A DNA stretch of 64,000 nucleotides. Source: Alisma plantago-aquatica. Its lineage: Eukaryota > Streptophyta > Magnoliopsida > Alismatales > Alismataceae. The position numbers were made by a program, and so were the translations under genes. Below, one piece after another: positions 45,840 to 58,839 of the stretch; positions within the stretch are counted from its first letter, which is position 1, and the number at the start of each line of letters is the position of its first letter. The notes beneath the pieces were generated by a model that saw nothing but the letters and a program-made list of their open reading frames with translations, had not been told where the DNA came from and made no database searches. The stretch lies in contig OY856409.1 in NCBI GenBank assembly GCA_963693085.1, positions 1,167,683,749 through 1,167,747,748 of the forward strand. Reading direction: 5' to 3'.

Positions 45840-46600
45840 TTTGCAGATCTTTAGCCACATCTTCCTTGTGAATGCATGTGTAGAAGACAAAAAATTAGGT
45901 TTCATCTACCAAATTAGGGAAGCCATCACAGGCAATTTCTCTGCCCGTATAAAACCCCAAAATTCCACCTTCAGTTCTCCATGCGCGCGATTCTCGATTA
46001 CAACCCCGGTCTCCACTCACTCCTTAACCACTAAGACAACCTTGTCCATTCCAATCGGTTTGTACATGATTTTCCTTTTACGTCAGTGTTCTGTGCTCAA
46101 ACAACCAATTGTTGGGGTGTTTGACTTGCTACGACCGGCTAGGTTCGACCACCTAGATTTGTGTATTCGGATGCTACTTTCATATTATTATGTTCATATA
46201 GAAACAACAAAAGGAGAAAATATAACTTCTAAGAAGGTAATGAATAATAAGGGCAAGGGAAAAGTAATAGATGAAGAAGATAATGTAACAAAGTATTATG
46301 ATGTTGTTGACAATATACAAAAAGATGTCATTGTAGAGACTATAAAGGATGATAATGTAATGAAAGAAGGTGTTGAATAAGATAATGTAGAGGATGCAAA
46401 GAAGACTCCAACAAAAGGAAAAAAGTAGAAGGGTGGCAGGAAGACAATGAAGAGTACTAGTATTGCATATGATGATAATGAAGAAGAAGTGGCAAATAAA
46501 GAGAATGAACACGAGGAACAATCATGGAGATGCAGAGGATGCAAGAACAACAATGAACAAGAAAAAATAAGGGGTTGATGTTGACCATATAAAGGTTGAC
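45840..46600 (+). pseudogene. Possible 5' part of the mobile-domain/Ulp1 gene
   Basis: A 179-codon frame (45841-46380) whose last third is Lys/Asp/Glu-rich (NNKGKGKVIDEEDNV) and continues past a TAA with KTPTKGKK and EEEVANKENEHEEQ residues. GTATAAAACCCC at about 45946 is a TATA candidate, and the likely start is then the ATG at 46066. It could be the promoter and first exon of the gene whose domains lie at 50.6-53.8 kb. Unproven: 4 kb of unreadable sequence lie between. Confidence 0.25.
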
Positions 46601-49600
46601 GGGGAGACTTGTGTCTAATACTGTTGAGGAGGAGTATGGGAGAATATTGAAAGACGGTGGAATTTAGAAAGGAAAGAAGAAAATGATTGTGAAAGAGAAC
46701 ATCAAATGTAGAGGCAAGGGAAAATGTACAGAAAGTAACATCCCTTTATATTTTAGTATTACACTTGATTTTATCAAAAGAGTAAGCATATTATATATAA
46801 ATAAACAATGTGGTATAGAAAGTAAATAGTCTAGATCAAATTACATTTGTTTAATACAAAAAGGTAGGGTTTGATGATGTCAAGTAATAATAAAAAACAA
46901 AAAATAATCCATTGATGTATACAAGTAATTATCTATACAGAGAATGTAACCATTTGGATAAAAAATAATTAATAAATATAAAAAATGTATTTAGTAGAAA
47001 ATATAAAAATATCTTGCAAAAAGTAATTAGTCATTGGATAATGTATCAAGTACATATAAAAAACAAATTATTTAGATAAATGGATCACTTCAATATTGAA
47101 AATAAGAACTGCAGAAATAAAATTACAAATCTTCACAGTATGTATTGAATCCAAAATGTAAACGTTGAATATGAATAGTAACTATTAGGTTGAAAAGGTA
47201 TTAATTGAATACAAAATTTAGATTTTAAATATAAAAAGTAACAAACTAAGATAGAAATATAGAACTTAGAATGAACATACTCATTTACTATAAAGAATTG
47301 ACTTACATATCAACAAAAGTAGTAAATAAGTAAGTGACATGATATTTAACCTTGTCACATGTACACAGTTATGACCTTGATTCTAGGATTTTCTTACCCA
47401 ATATAGTATTTGAAGTGCATGAAATTTCCTAGTTGGTTAATCCCAAGTTGAGATGACTTTCTTCAAATAAGGATTTTCTTGACTCACATATACTATGTGT
47501 CCATTATAGGGTCAATAATCATTATCAGTGAACAGTTTATGTATATGGGGATTGTCAATATAGCTTATTAATCAATTTTGATTACTTATGAAGTAAAGTG
47601 TCTGATTAATTTGTGCATGGATTCAAATGATTTAATGATGGCTTGAAGTGTTATGCGGTGAAATGATGCAAGTTGAACTCATTTGATCAAGATTTGATGA
47701 TTAATTGAATTGTATGCAATTTGAGGTTATTTGAGGAATTAATTTTAATGAACAAATGTTGTACTTTTGGTATAAAACTTGGTGAAATGCTAGATTAAAT
47801 GCCAAGGAAGTAATTGTTAAAATCTCATATCATTTTAATGAGCTATCAAAGAGAGATCTTAGATTTGATTCTTCATTTAAGCATTATAATTTCATATGAT
47901 TTCATACCTAAGTTTAATTACACTATGGAGCTCACATCCACCCTTATTAACATGGCTCTATGAATATGTTGCACGCATAGTTTGGGCTCGTGGCACCATC
48001 CAAACCCTAGAATAAGTAATCTAAGTCTCATTATTTATCTTCTACATCCAATTCTTACAAGAAAGTTGGTACCTCAGAGATCGAGTGCCCTAGTGCCACA
48101 TATCTAAAGTGGAGGGAGCATGATAGAGAAGTGGAGTGTGTCTTGAGCTCTACCAGTCTCAATCTCTCAAACAACCCATGTCTTGTAGGTTAAGGATGTG
48201 AGGTAATTGAGTTCAATTCTGACCTCCACCTTTTTCCATCGATGCTCGCAGCAACAACCAAAAGACATGGAAGGGGGTTGGAGGACTCGATGATCTAGTT
48301 TAAATCCTTCCTCGTTGGACATCGACACCACCCTAACAACCCAGATTGCAGAGATGATATGGAGCTTCGGGGCCTTCCCAATGCTACCTGACAAATCCTT
48401 TGGGTTCTGAGTTCTTAGTAATGGGGACACACGTTACTAGACACATGTTCAGTTTTTTGATAGAGGAAATACACCCCATGTGGACATGGATCTTTTGGTG
48501 CAAGAAGATCAAGGGTAGCGAGGATAGACAAAAAGATAGCAGTGCTAACCGAGGATGGCCATGGCAATTTTGAGCACCCCACACCTCTAGGTGGCCATCC
48601 TAGGTCCTATCAATGCCCTAAGGCTTAAGGAACCAGAAGGATGGTACTAGGAGGGGCATATGGCGGTTGAATCTCTAGAAGCATTTGTTGGTTTCTGGTG
48701 GCAGAGTCAGATTCACACAATAGCGTTGCAGAGCTTTGAGTGCCTAGAAGATCATCAATTACACTCCTCTCATCACTGTGAAGGAGATGTTAGTGGGAGA
48801 GGACAAGGAATGAAGCAACTCCATGGCCACACTAGAGTCCTCCCATGCACAAAGGTGCTCATGCACACGGAGGTCGGAGAACATGAGGGTGAGGGAGAGG
48901 GGTGTCACCTGATCCAGTAAACCCCAACCTTGGCCGATGGGATTTTGGTAACCAGTCTACTAGCAAGTGTATGAGTCGTGCCCTGATGGGATGCATTGAG
49001 TGCATCCACAATGTCAACAAATGATTCGATGCCACAATAATTTGGAAAGGTAAACTCATCTCGTATTCATACAAATTTGTGAATCTTATAAATTGGAATA
49101 TAAATAGCTCCACAAACCAAATTTTCCCTCAAAAATACCCCCAGACTCATAAAAATGCTTGGTCTCTTATAAGACCTTTAGATCGACAATTTGAGAATTT
49201 ATTATTAATGGTGTATAATTGAGATGATAATGCATCATGTTAGGGTTAGTTGATTGGAATAAATACCAAATGATGTATTAAATCTCATAAAAATAATCAT
49301 GAATCCTTATATCACATAGAAACTAAATATGGAGTTTGATCTGATTAATATGACCAAATATTAGTTTTTTTCCTATTAATAACTAAATTGATGATTTTGC
49401 CTCATTTTAATTTTAGTAAAAAGACTAAGCATCAAAAAATTATGAAACTTGTATTAAAGCCTAAACATGGCCTCTTGATCAGTACAAAAATCTTATAGAC
49501 AAGCTTAGGTCGGTTTGAATCTATATTTGGCTAAACCGTGATCTGGACCTAAAATATCAATAATAATGTCGAATAAGTTTTAATGATGATTAATTGTCAT

Positions 49601-50560
49601 TAATTAGGTGATGGTCAGATATCTAGATGATCAAGGGTTATAGGAATCTATGAACTCATGTACGTGAATTTATTCAATTATATAACTATGGTTTTCTTGT
49701 TTGAAATCATGATATGTATGTATGCTCTTGTATCTACAAATATTGGATGTAGTATTACTATAGTATTCTGTGTTTTGTCACTTGAAAACATAATTGATGA
49801 GTAGATGCTATGTAGTTATTAAGGTGTTCATTATCCCCCTTATGAAGGAATGAATCAATGTTGACTAGTACACCTCCCTAGAGCACATGTGTACAAAGAG
49901 TTCCCTAGAGTACTTGGTACATGGGTTAGGGCCCAAGATATATGTTTAGGTACTATTCCACCTTAGTAATGCAAATCATCTAGAAAAATAGTTAAAATCA
50001 GCATATTTCACTTAATAACGAAATACTTTCTATGATGTTCTTTCTTTCTTTATGAAAATCTTTTTAGAGTTATGAAAACCATAAATATATGTATATTTTT
50101 GGCCCATGTACACAACTTCTTGTGTGTTGTTTTGTTATTTCATGTATATTTTAGGTTTAGAGCTAACATGGGAGAAAAGAAGGGAAGTGCGTAGTTGTAC
50201 AATTTGTGCCTATTGTGTAAGATCCCAATCATTCATCTTGATTGGCTAGAACTTTTTGCATATTTTTGGCAAAACAACTTCATACATATGTGTTTAAACA
50301 ACTATACATGATTACATCGAGATCCTAGTTAGCATACATGTTTAGACTGTATAGAATCCTCTTTTCAATATGCAAATGTAAGTTGTAACAAAACATGTTA
50401 TAATGCGCATATGTTGATGTTGAAAATATTATGGTGTATGCATTATAGTTGAATGTCCAAGTATGATTTTGCTTCCGCATGAAACTCTAAAACAATTGGT
50501 TAACATTTTTAAGGTTCATCCTCTTGGCCCCATAGAGTTTCATAAAGGCAAAATATTGGG
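46601..50560. other. Non-coding stretch
   Basis: 46740-47300 holds many GTAAC-type motif copies. 48100-49000 is a GC-richer island with short frames on both strands (for example 86 codons, 48660-48920) but no recognisable protein. The rest is AT-rich without structure I can name. Confidence 0.4.
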
Positions 50561-51430
50561 ACATCACAACCAAATTCTATACCATAGATGATACATCAAG
50601 AGTTACAATAATATTCAAAATAGTATGGTGCTAAGAAAAAGTCAACTCGATATGATGAGAGAAATTGCATTCGGAAATTTGATAATATTACCTCATCTAA
50701 CTGTAGACATGGCATTTTTAGAGGACCTGATAAAAATTTATATATATGATGATAGATTCATGATAGCACAAGGAACTGAGTCTAGGATGATAGCAGAAGA
50801 TGTTGTAATAATCCTAGGTTTACTAAATAGTGGCTTAGAAATTGTACCACGACAAATCACAAATAGAAAAAAAAAGATGTTTAGGAAGATACATTTAATG
50901 AAGGGAAATTTCATGAGAAAGAAGTAAAATTGCAGATGAAAGAGGGGAGAAGGTTAAGACAAAAAAATAAAAGATGAGTTGCTTAAGAAAAACTTGGGAA
51001 ATCTATGGAAAGAACTTGCAATGAATTATATGAAAGAGAACTACCAGAACATGTGTGCAGCATGCATGATGCATATGTTGGCAACATTTCTATTACTAGA
51101 CAGAAGTTATTGTGCCCCTTAATTTTTACTCCACTACTTGGATGATGTAACTGCAACCAGGCAGTTAATTTGGCTAAGTTAGTCTAGAATCACATCGTCA
51201 AGAAGATTAAAGATTTAAGTGAAAATATGAGAAGAAAGAGGAGAGGGGAGATCAGTAGAAGCACATTCTATATGACTGGAGGTGTTATGTGCCTATGTGT
51301 AAGTAAATTTATTATATGTAAACATATATTTTCTAATTGTAATAGTATATGATTGAATTATAAACACTACATTTAATATTTATGCAGGTATGGACTTCCG
51401 AGATTACATGAATGGTAGCTTCCACTTTCA
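50560..51430 (+). pseudogene. Plant-mobile-like N-terminal domain (of a C48 protein)
   Basis: A 100-codon frame (50625-50927) reads REIAFGNLIILPHL, then EDLIKIYIYDDRFMIAQGT and MIAEDVVIILGLLNSGLEI: the (I/A)xFGxLL ... LxxxYD ... IxxEDVxxILGLxxxG pattern of the N-terminal mobile-type domain that precedes Ulp1 domains in many plant transposon-associated proteins. Continuing, frame-shifted, are NISITRQKLLCPLIFTPLL-like residues near 51090 and SRSTFYMTGGVMCLCV near 51270. Stops and shifts show that it is dead. Confidence 0.5.
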
Positions 51431-51599
51431 AAGAAATAAAACCAAGGATAAAGAATTGGTCTACTCTAATTAAGAGGAACAAGGAAATATCAACCTTGGG
51501 TATTGGCATTTTAAGTATATAAGATAAGAATATGAATGAAGAGTTTCACACTTTAAATATACATGAGATATATAAGATAAATTATGTTATTTGTCTTAA

Positions 51600-52560
51600 A
51601 TAATGTGAATATGTATTGACAAATATGAACAATGATGAAAAAGATGATTGGGAGTCTGTAAAGATGGTTATGGAAATGATGTACTACCTTCCAACAAATT
51701 GGGCAAAGAGTAAGACATTGTCGATTAAGGTGGTTATAGAAGTTGGAGCAATTTCAAGGATTATTAATTTCTTAGAGCAGAGGGTGCATTTTTTAGAGGA
51801 TGAACTCGTACTTTAAAAGGAAATCTGCATTAAAATTTAATGCACTTGACACATTTTCTGCATTAAGAGTGAAAAATGAAAGATTGAAGTAAAAATTAGC
51901 AGAAGTTGAAGAAGAGAGAAAAATGTGCATGAGAGAAGATGGAGATTATAGGCTAGCAACAACTGTAAATATTAACACTCCAACATTTAGTGACAATAGA
52001 AGGTGGAATTTAGTAGATATAAATGAAGTGATGAAGAAGACATGGGAGTCGATATGAAAAATGGTAATTACATATCAAGTTGATTCTCATTTAAAAGAGA
52101 CTTTAGGGAAGATGAAAATGAAATCTGATAATTTAGTGAGTAAATCAACAACAAATGATGTTGACAAAGAAGAAACTCCAACTAAAATAGTTGAAATAGA
52201 GGTGAAGAATCCAAGGGAGATTTAGCTCAGGAGGTTAGTCGTTGAATAAGAAAAAGTAGTTCAAATGTCTGATGAAATATTTAATAATTTTGAGGAAGCT
52301 ACAACAAATAAAAAGGACACAACATAAGATCAGCTTACAATAGATGTTGCAACAAAAGAAGAAGAATATTGAGAAGATAACATGTTGATGCATGTGGAAT
52401 TTGAAGACATACAAACACAAGCAAAACAAAATGATGTTGAAAATGAAGAGTATATTAAAATTAATTCTGAGCAAAGTAAAAAGTGGATGCCAAAAATAAT
52501 GAGAAAGAGAAAGAGGACATCGAAGAAAGATATAGAAAGCATCAAAGAAAATATAAAATA
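51600..52560 (+). pseudogene. Charged coiled-coil linker of the mobile-domain/Ulp1 gene
   Basis: Mostly one readable stretch with a few stops: LEQRVHFLEDELVL (51770-51816), KLAEVEEERKMCM, then an acidic region and a basic nuclear-signal-like RKRKRTSKK at about 52505-52530. The composition and its position between the two domains support an in-gene linker. Confidence 0.4.
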
Positions 52561-53139
52561 AGGGGTAATGCTCTGGTAAGGGTAAAATAAATTAATTCTA
52601 TCAATTTACACTACACAATAGTCATTACTATGTAGACAAAATAGTATATTTAGCAAATAATAGATACTTGTCATACAAAATTGTCTAGTTTAGATATAAC
52701 ATAGTTACTTTCTAAATATAACAATTCAAATTACAAGCAAAAAAGTTACATAGTAAACATGATACTTAACTTTGAACACAATTGCTAATGTCCAACACAA
52801 TTAGTTATAGATCAAAATATAATAGATATTTTTCAAAACTAATGTTTACAATTCATATACAATTGTTACTTTCTAATTATAATCGGTGCATGTAACTTCT
52901 TTTATATGTAATTTTTGAAAAAACCCAAAAATAAGTCAAACTAGAAGAGAATGGCATTTTGGAAAGAAAAAAAATTGGCACACAAAATAATACCTCTCAG
53001 CACTATTGTTTAAAAAAAAATGATGCAATCCCCTGTTAGAATTGACTTAATAAATTTTTATCATCTTATTGATACTATCTTAAAAATCTAAATTTTTAGG
53101 TAATGGATTGCTTTGTGGGATGTAAATAATGACAACAAG

Positions 53140-53800
53140 AAAAAAGAGGAAGAAGGGCTTATCATGGCATTGTATGAGCACTTATGTGCCAGTAAGACAA
53201 ACTAGTCTCACATTAGACTACATCAAAATGTTACAATACAATAAACACTATATCTATATAACTTTTAATATTGATTGCAACTAAAATGAAATATGAATGT
53301 GGCTGACATAACAATAAAAAGAGATCGATATGTTGTTGCCTCTCTTCAATGTCCCTGAAAAGGAGTTTATGACAATGGATTCAATGCTCATAATATTAAA
53401 CAATGACATTCACTGGCACTTGTTGGGAGCAAGCTTCCAACATGGGGTACACAAGTCTTATTACTCAATATTGGGAAACTCCGTTTATAGATGAGAAGTT
53501 GTCAGATGGGTAAGAAAAGTTGAACAACAATACTACCTTAATGAGTAGAATGGGGTAAGAATATATTGTATTTATCAGGTTTGATTTTGCTTACAGGTAG
53601 GATTCTTTCATGAGTTTTCAAGGGTGTGATAGAGCATGAAAGTCAGATATCACAATGGACAATTAAGTACCTTGAATGCCCTTAGCAAGAATATGATGGT
53701 GTTGATTGTGGAATTTATGTTGTGAAGTATCTAAACTATTTGGTGAATGGGGAAGGTTGACCTTCACAAGTGAAGACATCCTTGCAATTTGGACAACCAT
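53140..53800 (+). pseudogene. Ulp1/C48 peptidase domain remnant
   Basis: FNVPEKEF (about 53350), then LNNDIHWHLL with candidate His-Trp at 53411-53416, and LECP, a stop, QEYDGVDCGIYVVKYLNYL with candidate Cys at 53707-53709. These are the His box and the Gln/DCG Cys box of C48 peptidases in correct order about 100 codons apart. The intermediate Asp box is unreadable. Best read as the C-terminal domain of the gene starting near 50.6 kb or earlier. KAONASHI-type Mutator-like elements are known to carry such Ulp1-like genes. Confidence 0.65.
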
Positions 53801-53959
53801 CTTCTAAAAGATGATGAAGAATGGAAGATTGCAAGCAGTTAGAGAAGTTGGTCATGATCAAGGAGAGAAAAAGGAAGGAGGAGGTGACGATCCAAATGAA
53901 GAAAAGTCGGATCATAATATGCCAATTCTAAATTTATGGATTGTATTAGATCTGAACCA

Positions 53960-54980
53960 CCATTTGCAAATTAGTGTTGGTTATTTTCATGTCAATCCTA
54001 ACTGAACAACGTGTGACAGGATGTGTTTGTATATGAAATTATTAGATTACAATGTATTGTGTTAGATGATGTATTTAATGTGTATCCAAACTCTAAATAT
54101 GTGTGGTAATCAAGCTTAGTTGTGTATCTAAATGCAAATTTGTGATGATCTACCTGAGTTGTGTATCTAAACTTAGAAGATACTTTTTGAATCTAAATTA
54201 CATTTTGTTGTTTACATGATTGTGTAACTTTAGATGTTGATGTTGATTTGCATTTTAATTGATGTGGATATTATACTATATTTGCAGACTTATAAAATAT
54301 AACAGCTAATGGTTACATTCTTTGCATATAAGTAAATGTGGAAATTGTTAACTCTAAATGCAGAGGTTGATTTGCAGTTGATTATGATATGCTAATATAC
54401 TAGTCAGATGTGAGGTGCTAGGTACTCTTTTATGTTTATATGATACATTAAAGGATGCTCTATTTCAACCAGTTCAACTATATCGATTGTATTAAAAAAT
54501 CCACAATCAGGGAAAGTAACTATTTGAAATATATTCAAAAAGTGACTATGTGAACTTAAAAGTTGCTATTTGGCATATAAAGTAACTATGTATCCAAAAA
54601 AGTAACATAAGGTTCTAAAATGTAACTATAAGGGAGGTGGCATAACTATTAATGGTAGAATGTAAATAATTTAAAACTAAGTGAACATTAATTTCCAAAT
54701 GAATTACACATACTATATTGGTTGTATATTTTTGAAATAGATGCAAATAAATGAATTTTTTCATAGTTACAATGCAAAAACAAAATATTTCAATTTGATG
54801 GATCACGCGTAATATGCAATCATGAAAAGGAACTATTAGAACAAAAATGTAAGAATAAGAATAAGAAAGTAAGCAATGACCTCAAATGTAAATATTGGAC
54901 CCTAAAAAGTACATGCTTGATCTAAAATGTAACATACGACTGAAAATGTAAGATATAACAGAAAAAGGAACAAAGAAGAC
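53960..54980. other. AT-rich DNA with phased GTAAC-type motifs
   Basis: From about 54510 to 54960 a degenerate AAAAGTAACTAT or AAAATGTAAC word recurs every 15-40 bases. No coding content. Confidence 0.5.
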
Positions 54981-55019
54981 ATAATTTATCAGTAGCAACA
55001 AGCACAGAAAATCGTCTTT

Positions 55020-55270
55020 ACAAGAAAGAGCATGTCCAATTGAAAATCCCAAGAAAGAGCAAGCATGTAAGAGCACAATCGTGTTGGACTGCACTATCGT
55101 GCCAAGAAAGATCCAACACGCCCATGTATCCAACCATGGTTATGGTGCCAAGACTTCAATAAGCTTGTGGTAATCAAACTTCTAATTAAACTATTGAAGC
55201 CCCATCTCTTTGGAATATGATTAGAGGTGTTGTTATGGGTCAGACTTAGTAACTCATGATCTAGATTCAT
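55020..55270. repeat. ~250-bp direct repeat, left copy
   Basis: Diverged match to 58590-58830 in the same orientation, sharing GTGCCAAGAAAGATC, AACTATTGAAGCCCC and GAGGTGTTGTTATGGGTC. The pair brackets the FAR1/MULE gene. The minus-strand 109-codon frame (55423-55094) spans this copy; no family recognised. Confidence 0.65.
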
Positions 55271-55429
55271 GGTCATGGTGTGCACCACAAACATGGTGGG
55301 ATGATGATGGAGCATGCATATAATAGTATGAACCTTAATACTTATTAAGCTGTAGAAAGAAGGGATATTTGGTAATGAGATTGGAAAAGTTGTAAAGGGA
55401 TGGATAAAAATGTATCTACACATCTAGTT

Positions 55430-56330
55430 ATGTAATACAAACTAGATATATGTATATCACATTCTACTCTATAAGTAAATGAACCTCAAGACATAATCAA
55501 TAGGCATCCAACACACAACTAATTTTTTTAGAATGAATTTTATTGCATCTTAACATAAATATGAATTCGAGAAAAACACAACACAATAAAAAGAGTTTGT
55601 ACACAATTAAATAATAATAAACTATGAATTACAACTATCACAATATGTATCTCACCCATTACATTTGCATTATGCTTCAACATATCTCATGTAGGAAGTA
55701 ATTAGATAACAACATGTCAACAACACATCTATAGGAGGAGTCCAACAACAACAACAAAAGTAGACAAATGAAAGCCAACAACAGAAGAGACAATAAATAA
55801 AAGATCCAACAACATCATTACAAACCAATCAAAACCATTACAGACCAAGCAAGGCCATTACAAATCCAGTACCACCACCACAAATTTGGCAGCATCACTA
55901 AAAATCTAATAGCAACGACAACGGAAGTATATAAGTTAAGTCCAAAAGCAATAGAAGAATAAGAAATCCGCCATAGCAATGAATTCTTTAGCATGAAAAC
56001 CTTGTCAGTTTTCAAATTAGACCCTACTCAGTTCAAGCACATCTACAAAACAAAAGTAAAGATGAAAATTGTGTAGAATTACAATATATATATTTGAATA
56101 AAAAACGACATACACACCTAATTTTTTGAAATACAATTTTTGTTGTCATGATTAACACCATATTGCAAATAATGTTTACAATGTCTCACTTTAGATAGGG
56201 AAGTTTCAATTCCATATTTATTACAACCACTTCAGGCATGTCTTTAGTTTTGCAAATACTAGGAACATGAACCTTGACGGCAGATGTAGAAGCCATACTA
56301 GAACCACTTACACCAAAATCATCATTATCT
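55430..56330. other. AT-rich DNA, nothing recognised
   Basis: CAACAA-rich segments near 55700-55800; no protein or RNA feature supported. Confidence 0.35.
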
Positions 56331-56335
56331 AATTC

Positions 56336-58240
56336 CTAAAGCTCATTTTGTTGCAAAGCAAGAAGCTTTTTGTGACAACGATCTACAATATTGTTTTTGC
56401 AAGCCATGTTGACAATAGAATTACATACAAACACCACCTGAAGCGTCGTCCTGGTGGATGAATGCATAATATATAACTTGCCAAAAACCAAATCGTGATC
56501 TCTATACCCTTTGCTCCACCTCATTGATATATATGGACCAGGAAAAGAACAAAAATCATGACTCTTTAGATAAGCAAGAATGTGCCAACAAGGAATTTCT
56601 TTTATTTCTAATATGAAACAATTACAAGATATCATATTAGTAGATGTATCTTTCTTTAACACATGAGGACAACTAGATCCACCAACACGATAGACCTTAA
56701 AGACACATTCATGAAAAGTTCCCTTCATGTTAGACATCATATTTTGATGAACTTCAGATTGAATGACCTAATAGATAGACATGTTGTACATACCTCTTAT
56801 TTGCTCCTCCAAAGGCCATAATGAATCCAAATGCAGATTGTTGTACTCATCATCAAAATCATTTTAACTTTCTCTCCCAGAGATGTGAATAAGCATTTTC
56901 CAAACAAAAAATAAGTTCAAATAGAGTGTTCTTTCTATTCACATGGCTTTGAATGAATGAATTCAAACTTTCATGCCTTAGAGTTGTCCTCATGCCAGCC
57001 AAAACGCAATCCTACACAAAACATGGCACCCACTTCACCAAATAGTGTACACATCACAAAACTAAGTAATGGAAATCAAGCCATTCTCTTCAATTACAAA
57101 ACTTCAACTCTCTTCAAATGTGTGTGATCATCTATTTTCTAGACACAATCATTCAAAGAACTAATAATTTGGTCCTTGTTAGGGAATCCACCAAGTTTGA
57201 GTGAAGTTTCTATAAAAGTGCAAGCAGTAGAAATGATGCTTACATGATGGAAAGACGATAATAATTGCAACATTCATTGTTGGGTCTTGATCAATTATGA
57301 CTGAAATAGGCTCGTTATAAAAAACACAATTGATATTGCTTGAAAACCCATACGAATTAATCATACTTTTCATCTGACAACAAAGCTGAAGCAAATAGCA
57401 TTGTCTTGCAATAGTGATCAACACCACCAAGAATTCCAAAATTCATGGAATACTTATTGGTATGATAAGTGGTATCAAATACAATGACATCACCAGACAA
57501 TGAACAATCATCAACAAAGATCGGACCAGACCAAAACATGTGTGTGAAACAACCACTAGAATCTTTTTGATAAACATAATAGAATTTAGAACACAACACT
57601 TTGAAGTTAGCAAGATGTTCCAACACCGTATCCACATCATGATCAACAGACTCTTTTCTATCGCTAAAAATGTGTTGAGTTTGTCTTTCTATAGATATCA
57701 ACTTGTCATAGCCACTAGATTCAAATTCTATTAATGCAAGTTTCTTAGACACAATTATATTGGCTTGACTCATAGAAGAAAGCATGTTTATTGAAGTCTT
57801 ATCAAGTGATGAATTACACTTCAAGTAGCATAGGTGAGAGGTATCAACAAGATCATGATTGTGGTTCACAACAAATGCACTAACAATCCATTTAGAGGAG
57901 GACTTGTGAAGTGTGAATTGGATCATGGGTTTGCACCCACACCTTTTCATAGAACATCTACATTTCTTAGACAACTTCCTATGTAGATCATCAACTTCGT
58001 CACAAACATGACTCAAAAGACCATTGGATCTCTTATAATTACTATTTTCACCTTATTCATCACAAACCAAATCTTTAGCAAGAAAAACTTTGCTAAAACA
58101 TTCATAACGATTATCATCTTTCCTCACATTAACCCAATCATACCATCCTATCTACAATAAAAGGCTATACCATCATCTAAACTTCCAAATTCAGGTCCAA
58201 TCCTAGGGATATAAGCTACAAAAAGGATCTCATAGTCAAC
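56336..58240 (-). pseudogene. FAR1/FHY3-like Mutator-type transposase
   Basis: Minus-strand order: FAR1-type DNA-binding region (58240-57860: IPRIGPEFGSLDDGIAFYCR, then KCRCSMKRCGCKPMIQFTL and FVVNHNHDL), MULE core with first Asp in GDVIVFDTTYHTNKY (about residue 181 of the 219-codon part), second Asp after a frameshift in SVIIDQDPTMNVAI (57439-57179), a Glu-region segment near 56990-56900 (SLNSFIQSHV), and a SWIM zinc finger, ISCNCFILEIKEIPCWHIL (Cys39, Cys41, Cys51, His53 of the 134-codon part 56740-56336). All parts of a FAR1-like transposase are present but split by at least two shifts and stops. It would bind and cut element ends; some relatives are host transcription factors. Confidence 0.8.
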
Positions 58241-58589
58241 AGATGAAGATGAATGCGCAGTCAGTCATAGAATTTCTGGCATCAGTTTCAAGGAAAGTAT
58301 CCATAACATCAAAAACCTCTATAACAAAACTTGCTAAATAACATCAAAACAAATATAATACATGAACATTTGATAAACAACACTAATGAACTAATAGAAA
58401 CACAAGCATGAACTATACAACTGTATTGGAGACAGAATAGAAAGTAAACAAAATTATTTAAATTTAAAGGGTGACACGCCTTTAGTAAATTAAAGCAAGA
58501 AATTGTTAAGGTAGATAAACTTTAGTAACAGAAAACACTACATTGTAATTTAGACAGGAAGAAAGTAACTAATGTCTTCTTTTCAAGAA

Positions 58590-58830
58590 AGAGTAATCCC
58601 CACTAGAAATCTTAAGGAAGAACACACACATAAGAGTAGGTTGTGCTGAACTCCACGACTGTGCCAAGAAAGATCTGGAAAGGCTATGTAGCCAACAACA
58701 ACCGTGGTTCCAAGACTTCATAAAACCCGTGACAAACTTCTAATAAAACTATTGAAGCCCCGTCTCTTTAGAATATGACCAGAGGTGTTGTTATGGGTCT
58801 GTCTCTGTAACTCATGATCCTAAATCATAA
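58590..58830. repeat. ~250-bp direct repeat, right copy
   Basis: Match to 55020-55270; lies just upstream of the FAR1-like gene start. Confidence 0.65.
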
Positions 58831-58839
58831 CATTTTGTA

